Source of the DNA: Bacteroidaceae bacterium
Lineage (GTDB): Bacteria > Bacteroidota > Bacteroidia > Bacteroidales > Bacteroidaceae
Length of the DNA: 64,000 nt
Assembly: GCA_017470425.1 (NCBI GenBank)
Contig: JAFUYT010000011.1
Coordinates: forward strand, 1-64,000
Direction: 5' to 3'
Notes under the pieces: model-generated
Seen by the model: the letters and a program-made list of their open reading frames with translations, nothing else
Told to the model about the DNA's origin: nothing
The model's database searches: none
Shown here: positions 1 to 8,243 of the stretch, piece by piece
Numbering within the stretch: the first letter of the stretch is position 1
How the letters are laid out: each line of letters opens with the position of its first letter
Program-made: the position numbers and the translations under genes

Positions 1-233
1 CTCGTAGAGGAAAGTATTACCCAAAAACACGGAAATCGTAAGATGGCCGTGTGGAGATGCTTATGTGCCTAATTCAAGTAAATCCACGATTTAATTACTT
101 TGGCGGGGCAATTTGTTTCCCATTTATAGAGGAAAGATAGCGGAAAAAGCTTGGAAAGCGGGAAAAAGTGAGAAAAAAAGCACGAGAAATGCAAAAACTT
201 TATACTTTGGCCGTCTAACTTTAAACTTTTTCG

Positions 234-241
234 TACTTTTG
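234..241 (+). promoter_or_regulatory. -7 box for tRNA-Ala/nadK
   Basis: TACTTTTG matches the Bacteroidetes TAnnTTTG -7 element. A TTTG at 206-209 could be the -33 element, though the spacing is slightly long. Transcription would start near 248, about 20 nt before the tRNA. The rest of 1-268 is AT-rich with no convincing gene; TAGAGGAAAG occurs twice (5-14 and 127-136). Confidence 0.6.
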
Positions 242-268
242 CACCCGAAAAGGGTTTCCCGTTGCGAT

Positions 269-342
269 GGGGACATAGCTCAGCTGGCTAGAGCGCGGCG
301 TTCGCAACGCCGAGGTCGCGGGTTCGATTCCCGTTGTCTCCA
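269..342 (+). tRNA. tRNA-Ala (anticodon CGC)
   Basis: A complete cloverleaf can be drawn: acceptor 269-275 with 335-341, D stem 278-281/291-294, anticodon stem 296-300/308-312 with loop TTCGCAA, and T stem 318-322/330-334 with loop TTCGATT. The third acceptor pair is G-U, the alanine identity element, agreeing with anticodon CGC. The discriminator is A342 and CCA is not encoded. The gene ends 3 nt before the nadK start codon, so both are probably on one transcript. Confidence 0.95.
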
Positions 343-345
343 CTT

Positions 346-1233
346 ATGAAGAAACTCACGTTCGCCCTCTTTGGGAATCCCTTCCAAGCCAAGAAGTCGG
401 CTTCCGTACAGAAGTTGCTTTGCCTGTTGGAGGAGCGGCAGGCAACGTTGCAGATTGACGCGGACTTCCATCGTTTTCTGACCCATGACTTGCAGATTGC
501 CGTGCCGTCGGCGGCGCACATCATCGCCGACGATGCCTTCGATGCCGACGTGCTCATCTCGATGGGCGGCGACGGTACCTTCCTGGAGGCGGCGCGCCGT
601 CTGGGGGGGAAGCAGATCCCCATCCTCGGTATCAACATGGGACGTCTGGGTTTCCTGGCCGATGTGTCGCCCGAGGACATCGAGACCATCGTCAGCCAGA
701 TCTACGAGGGACAGTACAGCGTCGAGGAGCGCTGCCTGCTGCATCTGGAGTATGACAAGGGCACGCCCGAGGGCTATCCCTACGCCTTGAATGAGGTGGC
801 GGTGCTCAAGCGCGATGTCTCGTCGATGATCTCTATCCGGATAGATATCAACGGGGAGTACCTGACGACCTATCAGGCCGACGGCCTCATCATCAACACA
901 CCGACCGGTTCCACAGGCTATGCCCTCTCCGTGGGCGGACCTATCATGCAGCCCGGCAGCCACACGCTCGGCATTGTCCCTGTGGCTCCGCACTCGCTGA
1001 CGGTGCGCCCCATCACGGTCACGGACGATGCTGTCGTGACGCTCACCGTCTCCTCCCGCAACCACCGCTTTCTGGTCGCCCTCGACGGTCGCAGCGAGAA
1101 ATGCAGCGAGGATGTGCGGCTCACCATCCGGCGGGCACCCTATACCATCCAGGTGCTGAAGCGCTCCGGCCAGAGTTTCTTCCGGACGCTGCGCACGAAG
1201 CTGATGTGGGGCACGGATGTGAGGGAGGGGTGA
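346..1233 (+). CDS. nadK: NAD kinase
   Basis: ATP-dependent NAD kinase, making NADP in the cytoplasm. The 295-residue length is normal. The diagnostic GGDGTFL motif is at residues 74-80, and the substrate-binding stretch [12 protein letters not shown] lies in the C-terminal half. I chose the ATG at 346 because the predicted protein then begins [13 protein letters not shown] like its relatives; an upstream in-frame start at 334 would lie inside the tRNA. There is no room for a ribosome-binding site between tRNA and gene. Confidence 0.96.
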   Translation: MKKLTFALFGNPFQAKKSASVQKLLCLLEERQATLQIDADFHRFLTHDLQIAVPSAAHIIADDAFDADVLISMGGDGTFLEAARRLGGKQIPILGINMGRLGFLADVSPEDIETIVSQIYEGQYSVEERCLLHLEYDKGTPEGYPYALNEVAVLKRDVSSMISIRIDINGEYLTTYQADGLIINTPTGSTGYALSVGGPIMQPGSHTLGIVPVAPHSLTVRPITVTDDAVVTLTVSSRNHRFLVALDGRSEKCSEDVRLTIRRAPYTIQVLKRSGQSFFRTLRTKLMWGTDVREG

Positions 1234-1275
1234 GAGTTGAGAATTGAAAGTTGAAAGTTGAGAATTGAAAATTGA
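1234..1275 (+). repeat. heptamer array, 6 units
   Basis: Six consecutive 7-mers (GAGTTGA, GAATTGA, AAGTTGA, AAGTTGA, GAATTGA, AAATTGA) fill almost the whole gap between nadK and the ABC transporter. The array begins right after the nadK stop codon and ends 6 nt before the next start. It belongs to the heptad family seen throughout the window. Confidence 0.9.
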
Positions 1276-1281
1276 TAAGGG

Positions 1282-3006
1282 ATGGTGGGGCTGAAGTCCG
1301 ATACCAAATATAGTACGCGGCGGATGTTGAGCTGGTTCTGGCGCATCTTCCGGCAGGTGAAGCTGCAATCGTTCATCAATGCGACGAGCGGCATCATCCG
1401 TGTGGGGCTGGACTTCGCCTTCATCTGGGCCACGAAGCAGGCCATCGACATCGCCACGGGTACGCCCCATGCGCAGGCGACGCTCCTCGGTCTGCATCTC
1501 CCCTTCCTGCCCACGACGCTGCTCTCGGCGGGTGTCCTCCTCGTCGTTCTCATGGCCTTGCAGATGTCGCTGGGCTACCTCGGTCGCTGGATAGCAGCGT
1601 TGCTGGGCGTCGAGGCCCAGAACCGTATGCAGCGCCACATCTTCGAACATCTCCTGCGCAGTGAGTGGCACGGCAAGGAGCTGCGCCACAGCGGCGACGT
1701 CCTGAACCGTCTCGTCACCGACAGCCAGACCGTCGTCTCTGTCGTCACCGACACCCTGCCGCAGGCCCTGGCCGTGCTGGTACGCCTGCTCTGTGCCTTC
1801 TTCTTCCTCTATTCGATGGATGCGATGCTGGCTGTGGGCGTGACGGTCATCCTGCCTGTCTTCATCCTTTTGAGCCGTCTCTACATCCATCGCATGAGAG
1901 CCATCACGCGGGAGGTGCGGAACACCGACAGCCGCATCCAGGCCACGCTACAGGAGAGCATCCAGCATCGTTTGGTGCTGAAGACGCTGGAGCGCATCCC
2001 GCTGATGGCCGAGGCGCTGGGGGGCTTGCAGGCTACGCTGCGGCGGCAGGTGAGGCAGCGCACGCTCTTCTCCTCCACGTCCAATCTGGTGCTGAACGTC
2101 GGCTTCGGCGCCGCCTATCTCTTCACGTTCCTCTGGAGTGTGAACCGTCTGGCCGAGGGCACCATCACCTTCGGCATGATGACCGCCTTCATCCAGCTCT
2201 GCGGCCAGATCCAGGGCCCTTTCCGCGAACTGACGCGCTTCATCCCGACCATCATCAGCAGCTTCACCGCTGCTGAGCGTCTGCAGGAGCTGGAGGAGAC
2301 ACCCCTGGAGGAGGACGGCGAGCCCATCCGTTTCACGGAGGGGGCCGGCATCCGCGTCACGGACGTCACCTTCGCCTACGATACCCATAGTCGCAAGATC
2401 CTCCGTCATGCCTCTTTCGACTTCCCGCCGGGCACCGCCACCGCCATCCTCGGCGAGACGGGGGCGGGAAAGACCACTCTTATCCGCCTCATCCTGGCAT
2501 TGCTGAAGCCCGATAGCGGGGAGGTCGTGATGTATGGAACCGGGCGAGAGGTGGTGGTGTCGGCGCGGACGCGCTGCAATCTTGTCTATGTTCCGCAGGG
2601 CAACTCGCTCTTCAGCGGCACGCTGCGCTGGAACCTGCAGATGGGCAAGCCTGATGCCACTGACTCCGAGATGTACGATGTCCTGCGCATCGCTTGTGCC
2701 GACTTTGTGAGTACCCTGCCTGACGGCCTCGACACCCGCATCGGGGAAGGTAGCGCCGGGCTCTCCGAAGGACAGGCACAGCGCATCGCCATCGCCCGCG
2801 CCCTGCTGCGCCAAGGTTCCGTCCTGCTCCTCGATGAGGCCACCAGCGCCCTCGACCAACAGACCGAGAAGCGGTTGATCGACAACCTCATGGAGCACCA
2901 CCAGCGCCTCGCTGTGCGACCCACCCTTATCTTTATCACTCATCGTCCGGCCGTCGTGCAGCACTGCTCACAGGTCATCACGCTTTCCAAATGCTCCGTT
3001 TCCTAA
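1282..3006 (+). CDS. ABC transporter, fused membrane and ATPase domains
   Basis: Half-size ABC exporter of 574 residues. The N-terminal half (about 25-330) holds around six hydrophobic segments of an ABC type-1 transmembrane domain. The C-terminal ATPase has Walker A GETGAGKT (391-398), the signature LSEGQ (494-498) and Walker B VLLLDEAT (about 514-521). It must dimerise; no partner half-transporter is nearby, so a homodimer is plausible. The substrate cannot be inferred from sequence. It overlaps the following transporter gene by 16 nt, suggesting translational coupling. Confidence 0.92.
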   Translation: MVGLKSDTKYSTRRMLSWFWRIFRQVKLQSFINATSGIIRVGLDFAFIWATKQAIDIATGTPHAQATLLGLHLPFLPTTLLSAGVLLVVLMALQMSLGYLGRWIAALLGVEAQNRMQRHIFEHLLRSEWHGKELRHSGDVLNRLVTDSQTVVSVVTDTLPQALAVLVRLLCAFFFLYSMDAMLAVGVTVILPVFILLSRLYIHRMRAITREVRNTDSRIQATLQESIQHRLVLKTLERIPLMAEALGGLQATLRRQVRQRTLFSSTSNLVLNVGFGAAYLFTFLWSVNRLAEGTITFGMMTAFIQLCGQIQGPFRELTRFIPTIISSFTAAERLQELEETPLEEDGEPIRFTEGAGIRVTDVTFAYDTHSRKILRHASFDFPPGTATAILGETGAGKTTLIRLILALLKPDSGEVVMYGTGREVVVSARTRCNLVYVPQGNSLFSGTLRWNLQMGKPDATDSEMYDVLRIACADFVSTLPDGLDTRIGEGSAGLSEGQAQRIAIARALLRQGSVLLLDEATSALDQQTEKRLIDNLMEHHQRLAVRPTLIFITHRPAVVQHCSQVITLSKCSVS

Positions 3007-4037
3007 AAAACTGGACGCTCCCCGTGGCCATTGCGGTGGGCGCAGTCCTCTACCTCCTCTTTGCCTACGTCCCTGCCCTGGACAGCGCCGCTGCGGTGCT
3101 GGGGCCAGTGTGCGAGACCATCTTCCCCGTCTCTGTCTTTGCGACGCTGTTCGTCACTTTCTCCAAGGTCGATTTCCATCTGATGCGTCTGCGGCGTTGG
3201 CACGGTGCCGTGCTGCTGGCCCAACTGGTGTATATCGCGCTCATGACCTGGCTCATCTATGAAAGCCAGCATCTGACGGACACCCCCGAGCTCGTCATTC
3301 TCTTCGATGCTTTTTCGCTTCGCGATGTCATCTTTGTCCTCGAAGCCGTCCTCACCTGTGTCATCGCTCCCTGTGCCTCCGCCTCGCCCGTAGTGACAGC
3401 GAAGCTCGGCGGCGACCTCACGCAGATGACCTCCTTCGTGCTGCTTTCGTCCTTCGTAACGGCGCTGCTCATCCCCGCCGTGTTCCCCGTCATCGAGCCC
3501 CATCAGGGCGCGACATTCCTGTCCGCTTTCCTCGTCATCCTCCGGAAAGTGGCTGTCGTGCTGTTGTTGCCGCTCATGCTCGGTGCCATTGTGCGGCATT
3601 GGGTGAAACCCTTGTATGAATGGATTGTGCGCACGCCCGACCTTGGCTTCTATTGCTGGTGCTTCTCGCTGGCCATCACCGCCGGCATCACTGTGAAGAA
3701 CATCGTCCACAGTCGCGCTTCCGTCGGTCTGCTTCTGGCCATCGCCATCCTCTCGCTGCTGACAGCGCTCTGGCAGTTCCGCACGGGCCGTTTCGCCGGG
3801 CACCGCTTCGGCGAGCCCATCTGTGCGGGGCAGGCCATGTTCCAGAAGAATACGGCCCTTGCCATCTGGGTGGCCTACATGTACCTCACGCCCGTCGCCT
3901 CCATCGGCGCCGGCTGTTATGTCCTCTGGCAGAATATCCTCAACTCCTTCGAACTCTGGCAGCACCGAAGAAATGGTGCTCCAGCCCCTTGCACAACAGC
4001 ATCGCCCACAGCATCGCAAAGAAGCAGACGCCCGTGA
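2991..4037 (+). CDS. BASS-family (bile acid:sodium symporter-like) transporter
   Basis: Polytopic membrane protein of 348 residues with 9-10 hydrophobic segments. It has the general layout of the BASS superfamily, including the conserved region ICAGQAMFQKNTALAIWVAY near residue 280. The substrate is unknown; family members move bile acids, pantothenate, keto acids and others. It starts inside the end of the ABC gene. The last 32 codons overlap the oppositely oriented gene at 3940-4800 and read as low-complexity Arg/Pro/Ser, so the natural tail may be poorly constrained. Confidence 0.8.
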   Translation: MLRFLKNWTLPVAIAVGAVLYLLFAYVPALDSAAAVLGPVCETIFPVSVFATLFVTFSKVDFHLMRLRRWHGAVLLAQLVYIALMTWLIYESQHLTDTPELVILFDAFSLRDVIFVLEAVLTCVIAPCASASPVVTAKLGGDLTQMTSFVLLSSFVTALLIPAVFPVIEPHQGATFLSAFLVILRKVAVVLLLPLMLGAIVRHWVKPLYEWIVRTPDLGFYCWCFSLAITAGITVKNIVHSRASVGLLLAIAILSLLTALWQFRTGRFAGHRFGEPICAGQAMFQKNTALAIWVAYMYLTPVASIGAGCYVLWQNILNSFELWQHRRNGAPAPCTTASPTASQRSRRP

Positions 4038-4800
4038 CCGCGTTGTCGATGCCTAAGGGTGCAAACGGCACACACGACAGGGCGAATAACAGACTATAGG
4101 TGATGAGCCGGTTGCGGCGGAAGGCGAAGCGCAGTTCACGCCGTCCCCAGCTGGTCGTGGTGAACCACACGGTGAGTCCCACGGCGAGCATGAAGACCTT
4201 CGTGTCCCACAGCAGTGTCAGCACCATCGCTGTGCGGCTGGTCAGCGTCTCAATGTCGGGCGTCAGGTCGGGCAGGTGGTCGCGCGTCAGGAACTGAAGG
4301 ACAGTGCCCACCAACCACCCCGCCACCATCGGCCAGCAGGCGAGACGGAAGAACTCGTCGCGGCGCTGCCACGCCAGGAGCAGGAACGCCAGGCACAGCG
4401 GCAGCGTGATGCCATCGTGCGTAAAGCTACAGAAGATGCCCATCAACAGCATCAGCGCATAGGCGCTCTTGAAGTTCTTGCGGCTGATGCGTGTGTATTG
4501 TGTCAGGAAGAAGGGCACGATACACTGCGACCCCAACTCAATGATGGCATCCTCGTCGCGCGAGAAGAACAGCGTCGAGCCGGGGGCGAAGAGCAGGATG
4601 AAGGCGGCGGTGATGACCAGCTCCACAGGCGTGCGGTCGGTGCCGATGAAGCGTGCCACCAGCCACACCAACAGCGTGAACATCGCAGCGGTGGCGGGGA
4701 CGATGATGCGGGGATCCCAGACGTAGCCACCCGCCTTGGGGATCACCGCCAGCATCAGGCTGACGAACAGGAAGATGAGGAGATAGGTCAGTGTCCGCAT
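3940..4800 (-). CDS. polytopic membrane protein of unknown function
   Basis: 286 residues with about eight hydrophobic segments starting directly at the N-terminus (MRTLTYLLIFLFVSLMLAV). Charged loops include FFSRDEDAII and SFTHDGITLP. It somewhat resembles Bacteroidetes membrane proteins of the DUF6056 type, but I cannot assign it. Its 3' end overlaps the convergent transporter gene by 98 bp; it ends with HHFFGAARVRRS. It lies 29 bp downstream of the site-2 protease gene on the same strand and may be cotranscribed with it. Confidence 0.75.
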   Translation of the reverse strand: MRTLTYLLIFLFVSLMLAVIPKAGGYVWDPRIIVPATAAMFTLLVWLVARFIGTDRTPVELVITAAFILLFAPGSTLFFSRDEDAIIELGSQCIVPFFLTQYTRISRKNFKSAYALMLLMGIFCSFTHDGITLPLCLAFLLLAWQRRDEFFRLACWPMVAGWLVGTVLQFLTRDHLPDLTPDIETLTSRTAMVLTLLWDTKVFMLAVGLTVWFTTTSWGRRELRFAFRRNRLITYSLLFALSCVPFAPLGIDNAVTGVCFFAMLWAMLLCKGLEHHFFGAARVRRS

Positions 4801-4829
4801 GGATGTCTGCGACAGGTGCTGTCAGTGTC

Positions 4830-6245
4830 TTAGAACAGGAACTTCACGGCGTCGTTGAAGAGGGCGAGAGCCATGAGGGCGAAGAGGATGGCCATGCCGA
4901 CATACTGGGCGCGTTCCATGAACTTGTCAGAGGGCGGACGGCGCGTGATGGCTTCCACCAGGAGGAAGAAGATGTGGCCACCGTCGAGGCCGGGGATGGG
5001 CAGGATGTTCATCACAGCCAGAATGATGCTGATGAAGGCGGTGATGTTCCAGAAGGCTTCCCAGTTCCATGTGGCAGGGAATAGGTTGCCGATGGTGCCG
5101 AAGGAGCCTACGCTCTTGGCGCCCTTCTTCGTGAAGATATATTTCAGGTCGCTGACGTAACCCTTGAGGGTCTCCCAGCCGTAGGTGATGCCGGCGGGGA
5201 TGCTCTCCCAGAAGCCGTAGTCGTGGTGAACCACGGCATCGCAGTAGTACTGAGTATAGTATAACTTCGTGATGCCGAGCTGGTAGCCCTCGGTGAGGGT
5301 GATGACGGCGGTATCTGCTGTGGCGCTGCCCTCGTTGATGAAGACGATGGGGAGGGCGCGGAGGCGTAAGCTGTCTGCATGACTGCAACCCGTGGCGAGG
5401 ATGTCTGCCTTGCGGCCCATGATCTGTTCGAAGTCACCCCACCACGCTACGTCCTGGCCCTCAACGGCCAGGATGCGGGCGCCGCTCTTCATGCCGACGA
5501 GGGCGGCGGGAGATTCGGGCATGACGCTCTCAACGCGCGAGGGCACGCGGACGCTGAGGAAACGCGGATCCTGCTCGATCATATCCAGCAGGTTCACGCC
5601 TTCCTCGGGCATCGTGATGCTGATCTCATGGCCTTCGCGCAGGACGGTGACGGTCTTCGCCTCGGAGATGGCGCGATAGACGCTACCGTCCCATCCCTCG
5701 ATGGCCTTGCCGTCGATCTTCACCGGGATGTCGCCGTCGCGGAAGCCTATGGCCTCGGCCATCTCGTTGTAGGCGAAGCCATCGTGGATGTTCTGCATGG
5801 GGAGCGTGTTGCTGCCCCAGACAAAGAGGATCATGGCATAGATGAACAGGGCGAGGAGGAAGTTGACGAGCACGCCGCCGACCATGATGAGGAAGCGCTG
5901 CCACACGGGCTTGGCGCGGAACTCATCGGGCTGCACGGGTTGCTGCATCTGCTCGGTGTCGAGGCTCTCGTCGATCATGCCGGCGATCTTCACGTAGCCG
6001 CCGAGGGGAATCCACCCGATGCCGTATTCGGTCTCGTTGTCCTTCATCTTCGGGAAGAGGCGAGTGAACCACTTGTCCTTGGTGGAGAAGAGATGGAACT
6101 TGTAGTCGAAGAACATGAAGAACTTCTCCACACGCACTCCGAAGAGCTTGGAGAAGAAGAAGTGGCCGCCCTCGTGCAACACGATGAGGATGGCGAAGCA
6201 TAGAATCAACTGGAAGGCTTTAATCCAAAATACGCTCATAATCAT
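4830..6245 (-). CDS. rseP: RIP (site-2) metalloprotease RseP
   Basis: Inner-membrane zinc protease that cuts transmembrane substrates such as anti-sigma factors. The zinc motif HEGGH is at residues 24-28 in the first membrane segment. The third ligand motif is in NILPIPGLDGGH near residue 425, followed by a hydrophobic C-terminus. A PDZ-like region lies between (about 180-290). ATG at 6245 and ATG at 6239 are both possible starts. It follows dxr on the same strand, a common Bacteroidetes arrangement. Confidence 0.93.
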   Translation of the reverse strand: MIMSVFWIKAFQLILCFAILIVLHEGGHFFFSKLFGVRVEKFFMFFDYKFHLFSTKDKWFTRLFPKMKDNETEYGIGWIPLGGYVKIAGMIDESLDTEQMQQPVQPDEFRAKPVWQRFLIMVGGVLVNFLLALFIYAMILFVWGSNTLPMQNIHDGFAYNEMAEAIGFRDGDIPVKIDGKAIEGWDGSVYRAISEAKTVTVLREGHEISITMPEEGVNLLDMIEQDPRFLSVRVPSRVESVMPESPAALVGMKSGARILAVEGQDVAWWGDFEQIMGRKADILATGCSHADSLRLRALPIVFINEGSATADTAVITLTEGYQLGITKLYYTQYYCDAVVHHDYGFWESIPAGITYGWETLKGYVSDLKYIFTKKGAKSVGSFGTIGNLFPATWNWEAFWNITAFISIILAVMNILPIPGLDGGHIFFLLVEAITRRPPSDKFMERAQYVGMAILFALMALALFNDAVKFLF

Positions 6246-6246
6246 T

Positions 6247-6300
6247 GAAGACCCACCCCCTCACCCCTCCCGTCAGGGAGGGGAGTTGCTCGCGCTTGGA
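6247..6300. repeat. GC-rich palindromic element (intergenic copy)
   Basis: The element begins GAAGACCCACCCC. Its core is the perfect inverted repeat CCCCTCCC (6264-6271) / GGGAGGGG (6276-6283) with a 4-nt loop. The beginning and core match the element inserted in the rluA gene at 56937. It lies between dxr and rseP. Confidence 0.8.
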
Positions 6301-6336
6301 GGGCTTAAATGGTCATACTTAATGTTTTTACTATTA

Positions 6337-7524
6337 TCAAATTGTATAAGAAATACTTTCTATCCGCAGGCGCTCCGCCGCCATCCGCCTTGCCTCCTTA
6401 TCCGTTTCAAGGTAGTCCTCGTAGGTGGGCTGCTGGATGAAGGTGGCGCGCTGCATGGTCTGCGCGATGATGTCGGGCATGGCGAGGAAGGAGCAGCGGC
6501 CTTCGAGGAAGGCGCGGTTGACGATCTCATTGGCGGCGTTGACGATGCAGGGCATGTTACCTCCCTGGTGCAGGGCTTCATAGGCGAGCGCCAGGCAGCG
6601 GAAGCGTTCCGTGTCGGGGCGCTCGAAGGTCAGCGAGTGCATCGCAAACCAGTCGAGACGGTCGAAGTCGCTGTGCAGGCGCTCGGGGAACGAGAAGGCC
6701 AGCTGGATGGGCACGCGCATGTCGGGCACGCCGAGCTGCGCCTTCACGGCACCGTCGGCAAACTGCACGGCGGAGTGCACGACGCTCTGCGGGTGCACGA
6801 CGACTTGGATGCGGTCGGCCTCCACGCCGAAGAGCCATTTGGCCTCGATGACTTCGAAGCCTTTGTTCATCATCGTGGCGGAGTCGATGGTGATCTTGGC
6901 ACCCATGTCCCAGTTGGGATGCTTCAGCGCCATCGCGGGGGTGACGGTCTCCAGCAGCTTACGGGTGAATGTGCGGAAGGGGCCTCCGGAGGCGGTGAGG
7001 ATGATCTTCTCGATGGGCGACACCTCGCCCATGATGCTCTGGAAGATGGCAGAGTGCTCGCTATCTACGGGCAGGATGGGCACCTGATGTTGGCGGCAGA
7101 GCCCATTGATGAGCTCGCCCGCCACGACCATCGTCTCCTTGTTGGCCAGCGCGATGGGCTTGCCGGATTTGATGGCGGCGATGGTGGGCGGCAGGCCTGC
7201 GAAGCCGACCATCGCGGTCAGTACCATATCCACCTCCGCGCTCTCCACAACCTGGCAGAGGGCGTCGGCACCGGCATAGACGGCGATGGGCAGGTCAGCC
7301 AGCGCGTCGCGCAGGGCAGGGTAGTGGGCCTCATTAGCGATGACCACTGCGGCCGGGCGGAAGCTGCGCGCCTGCTCCGCCAGCAGTTCCCAATGGTTGT
7401 TGGCCGTGAGGATGCGTGCCTCGAAGCGGTCGGCGTGGGCGGCGATGACTTGCAGCGCCTGAGTGCCGATGCTGCCTGTGGAGCCGAGGATGGCGATTTG
7501 TTTCTTTCTTGGTTCTTGGTTCAT
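6337..7524 (-). CDS. dxr: 1-deoxy-D-xylulose 5-phosphate reductoisomerase
   Basis: Second enzyme of the MEP isoprenoid pathway; reduces DXP to MEP with NADPH and a divalent metal. It has 395 residues from the chosen ATG. The nucleotide-binding GSTGSIG is at 14-20, the metal and substrate motif is PVDSEHSAIFQ, and the flexible-loop region holds ASGGPFR. I prefer the ATG at 7524 (MNQEPRKKQIAIL) over one seven codons upstream because it gives the usual short N-terminus. Confidence 0.96.
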   Translation of the reverse strand: MNQEPRKKQIAILGSTGSIGTQALQVIAAHADRFEARILTANNHWELLAEQARSFRPAAVVIANEAHYPALRDALADLPIAVYAGADALCQVVESAEVDMVLTAMVGFAGLPPTIAAIKSGKPIALANKETMVVAGELINGLCRQHQVPILPVDSEHSAIFQSIMGEVSPIEKIILTASGGPFRTFTRKLLETVTPAMALKHPNWDMGAKITIDSATMMNKGFEVIEAKWLFGVEADRIQVVVHPQSVVHSAVQFADGAVKAQLGVPDMRVPIQLAFSFPERLHSDFDRLDWFAMHSLTFERPDTERFRCLALAYEALHQGGNMPCIVNAANEIVNRAFLEGRCSFLAMPDIIAQTMQRATFIQQPTYEDYLETDKEARRMAAERLRIESISYTI

Positions 7525-7533
7525 ATTGAGGAG

Positions 7534-7624
7534 GTCGCCATACAATGGCGACGGAAGGAACGGGACGGTTAGATGTTGTTGCGGAACATTAGGTGTTCAG
7601 GAGAGGGAGATGATGTTGGAACGG
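7534..7624. repeat. small hairpin plus degenerate direct repeats upstream of dxr
   Basis: GTCGCCAT/ATGGCGAC forms an 8-bp hairpin (7534-7552). It is followed by related copies of TTAGGTGTTCAGG (around 7581 and 7623) and TTAGATGTTGTTG (around 7570). No gene is visible. The sequence separates rimM from dxr. Confidence 0.5.
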
Positions 7625-8194
7625 TTAGGTGTTCAGGGTTAAGAGCTCATCGGGGATGCTGACGTAGAGGCGGCGCTCGCGGTGGTCGGCGCGCAGGATG
7701 AAGTCCTCGTGGGCGGGGATGAGGATCTCGCGGCCTTCGGGGGTTGTCACTTCCAAGAGGATGTTGGCGGTCTGGTCATAGACGGCGCTGACCGTGCCGA
7801 GGCACCTCTCTTCCCGCTCCCCCGTAGGGGGGAGAGCCTTGCCTGCTGCGGCAGCAAGGATGACGTCGAAGCCTGTGAAGTGCTGCCACGTGAGGTCTTC
7901 CTCATCCACGTCGTCGGGGGTGAGCTCCTTCGGGAAGAACACCTCGGCGCCCACCAGGGCGGCGGCTGCATCGGCGGTGTCGATGTCCTCGAACTTCACG
8001 AGGGCCACGCTGTCCGACCGGAAGCGCCATTCCTCGAAGAAGAACGGCACCATGAGGCCGTCGAGGCGCAGAAAGACGTAGTCTGCTTCCACACGATCCC
8101 AGACATCGTCGGTGAACTGGAAGGCCACCTCGCCGCGCACTCCGTGCGTGCGCGTGAGCGTACCTATTTTATATAGGGAGGATTCTTGGATCAT
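7625..8194 (-). CDS. rimM: 16S rRNA processing/ribosome maturation factor RimM
   Basis: Assembly factor for the head of the 30S subunit. It has 189 residues, slightly long for the family. The N-terminal RimM barrel starts YKIGTLTRTHGVRGEV; the C-terminal PRC-like barrel ends EILIPAHEDFILRADHRERR. I chose the ATG at 8194 because the 25 upstream codons resemble no RimM and overlap the gap after murA. Residues about 117-132 (GKALPPTGEREERC) come from a GC-rich palindromic insertion (7817-7834), an in-frame addition within a loop of the protein. Confidence 0.94.
   Translation of the reverse strand: MIQESSLYKIGTLTRTHGVRGEVAFQFTDDVWDRVEADYVFLRLDGLMVPFFFEEWRFRSDSVALVKFEDIDTADAAAALVGAEVFFPKELTPDDVDEEDLTWQHFTGFDVILAAAAGKALPPTGEREERCLGTVSAVYDQTANILLEVTTPEGREILIPAHEDFILRADHRERRLYVSIPDELLTLNT
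7817..7834. repeat. GC palindrome inside rimM
   Basis: CTCCCCC-GTA-GGGGGGAG sits within the rimM coding sequence and keeps the frame open. Flanking CTCTC/GAGAG sequence extends the symmetry to roughly 7806-7840. Confidence 0.7.
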
Positions 8195-8243
8195 GTGGCT
8201 GGAGTTCTTGGACGCTTCTAAGGCTATGAGGGTGACAGGGTGA

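Noticed and set aside
280..1890. Long minus-strand open frame opposite nadK and the ABC gene
   Set aside because: It is His/Arg/Gln-rich shadow sequence in GC-rich DNA, covers a tRNA and resembles no family.
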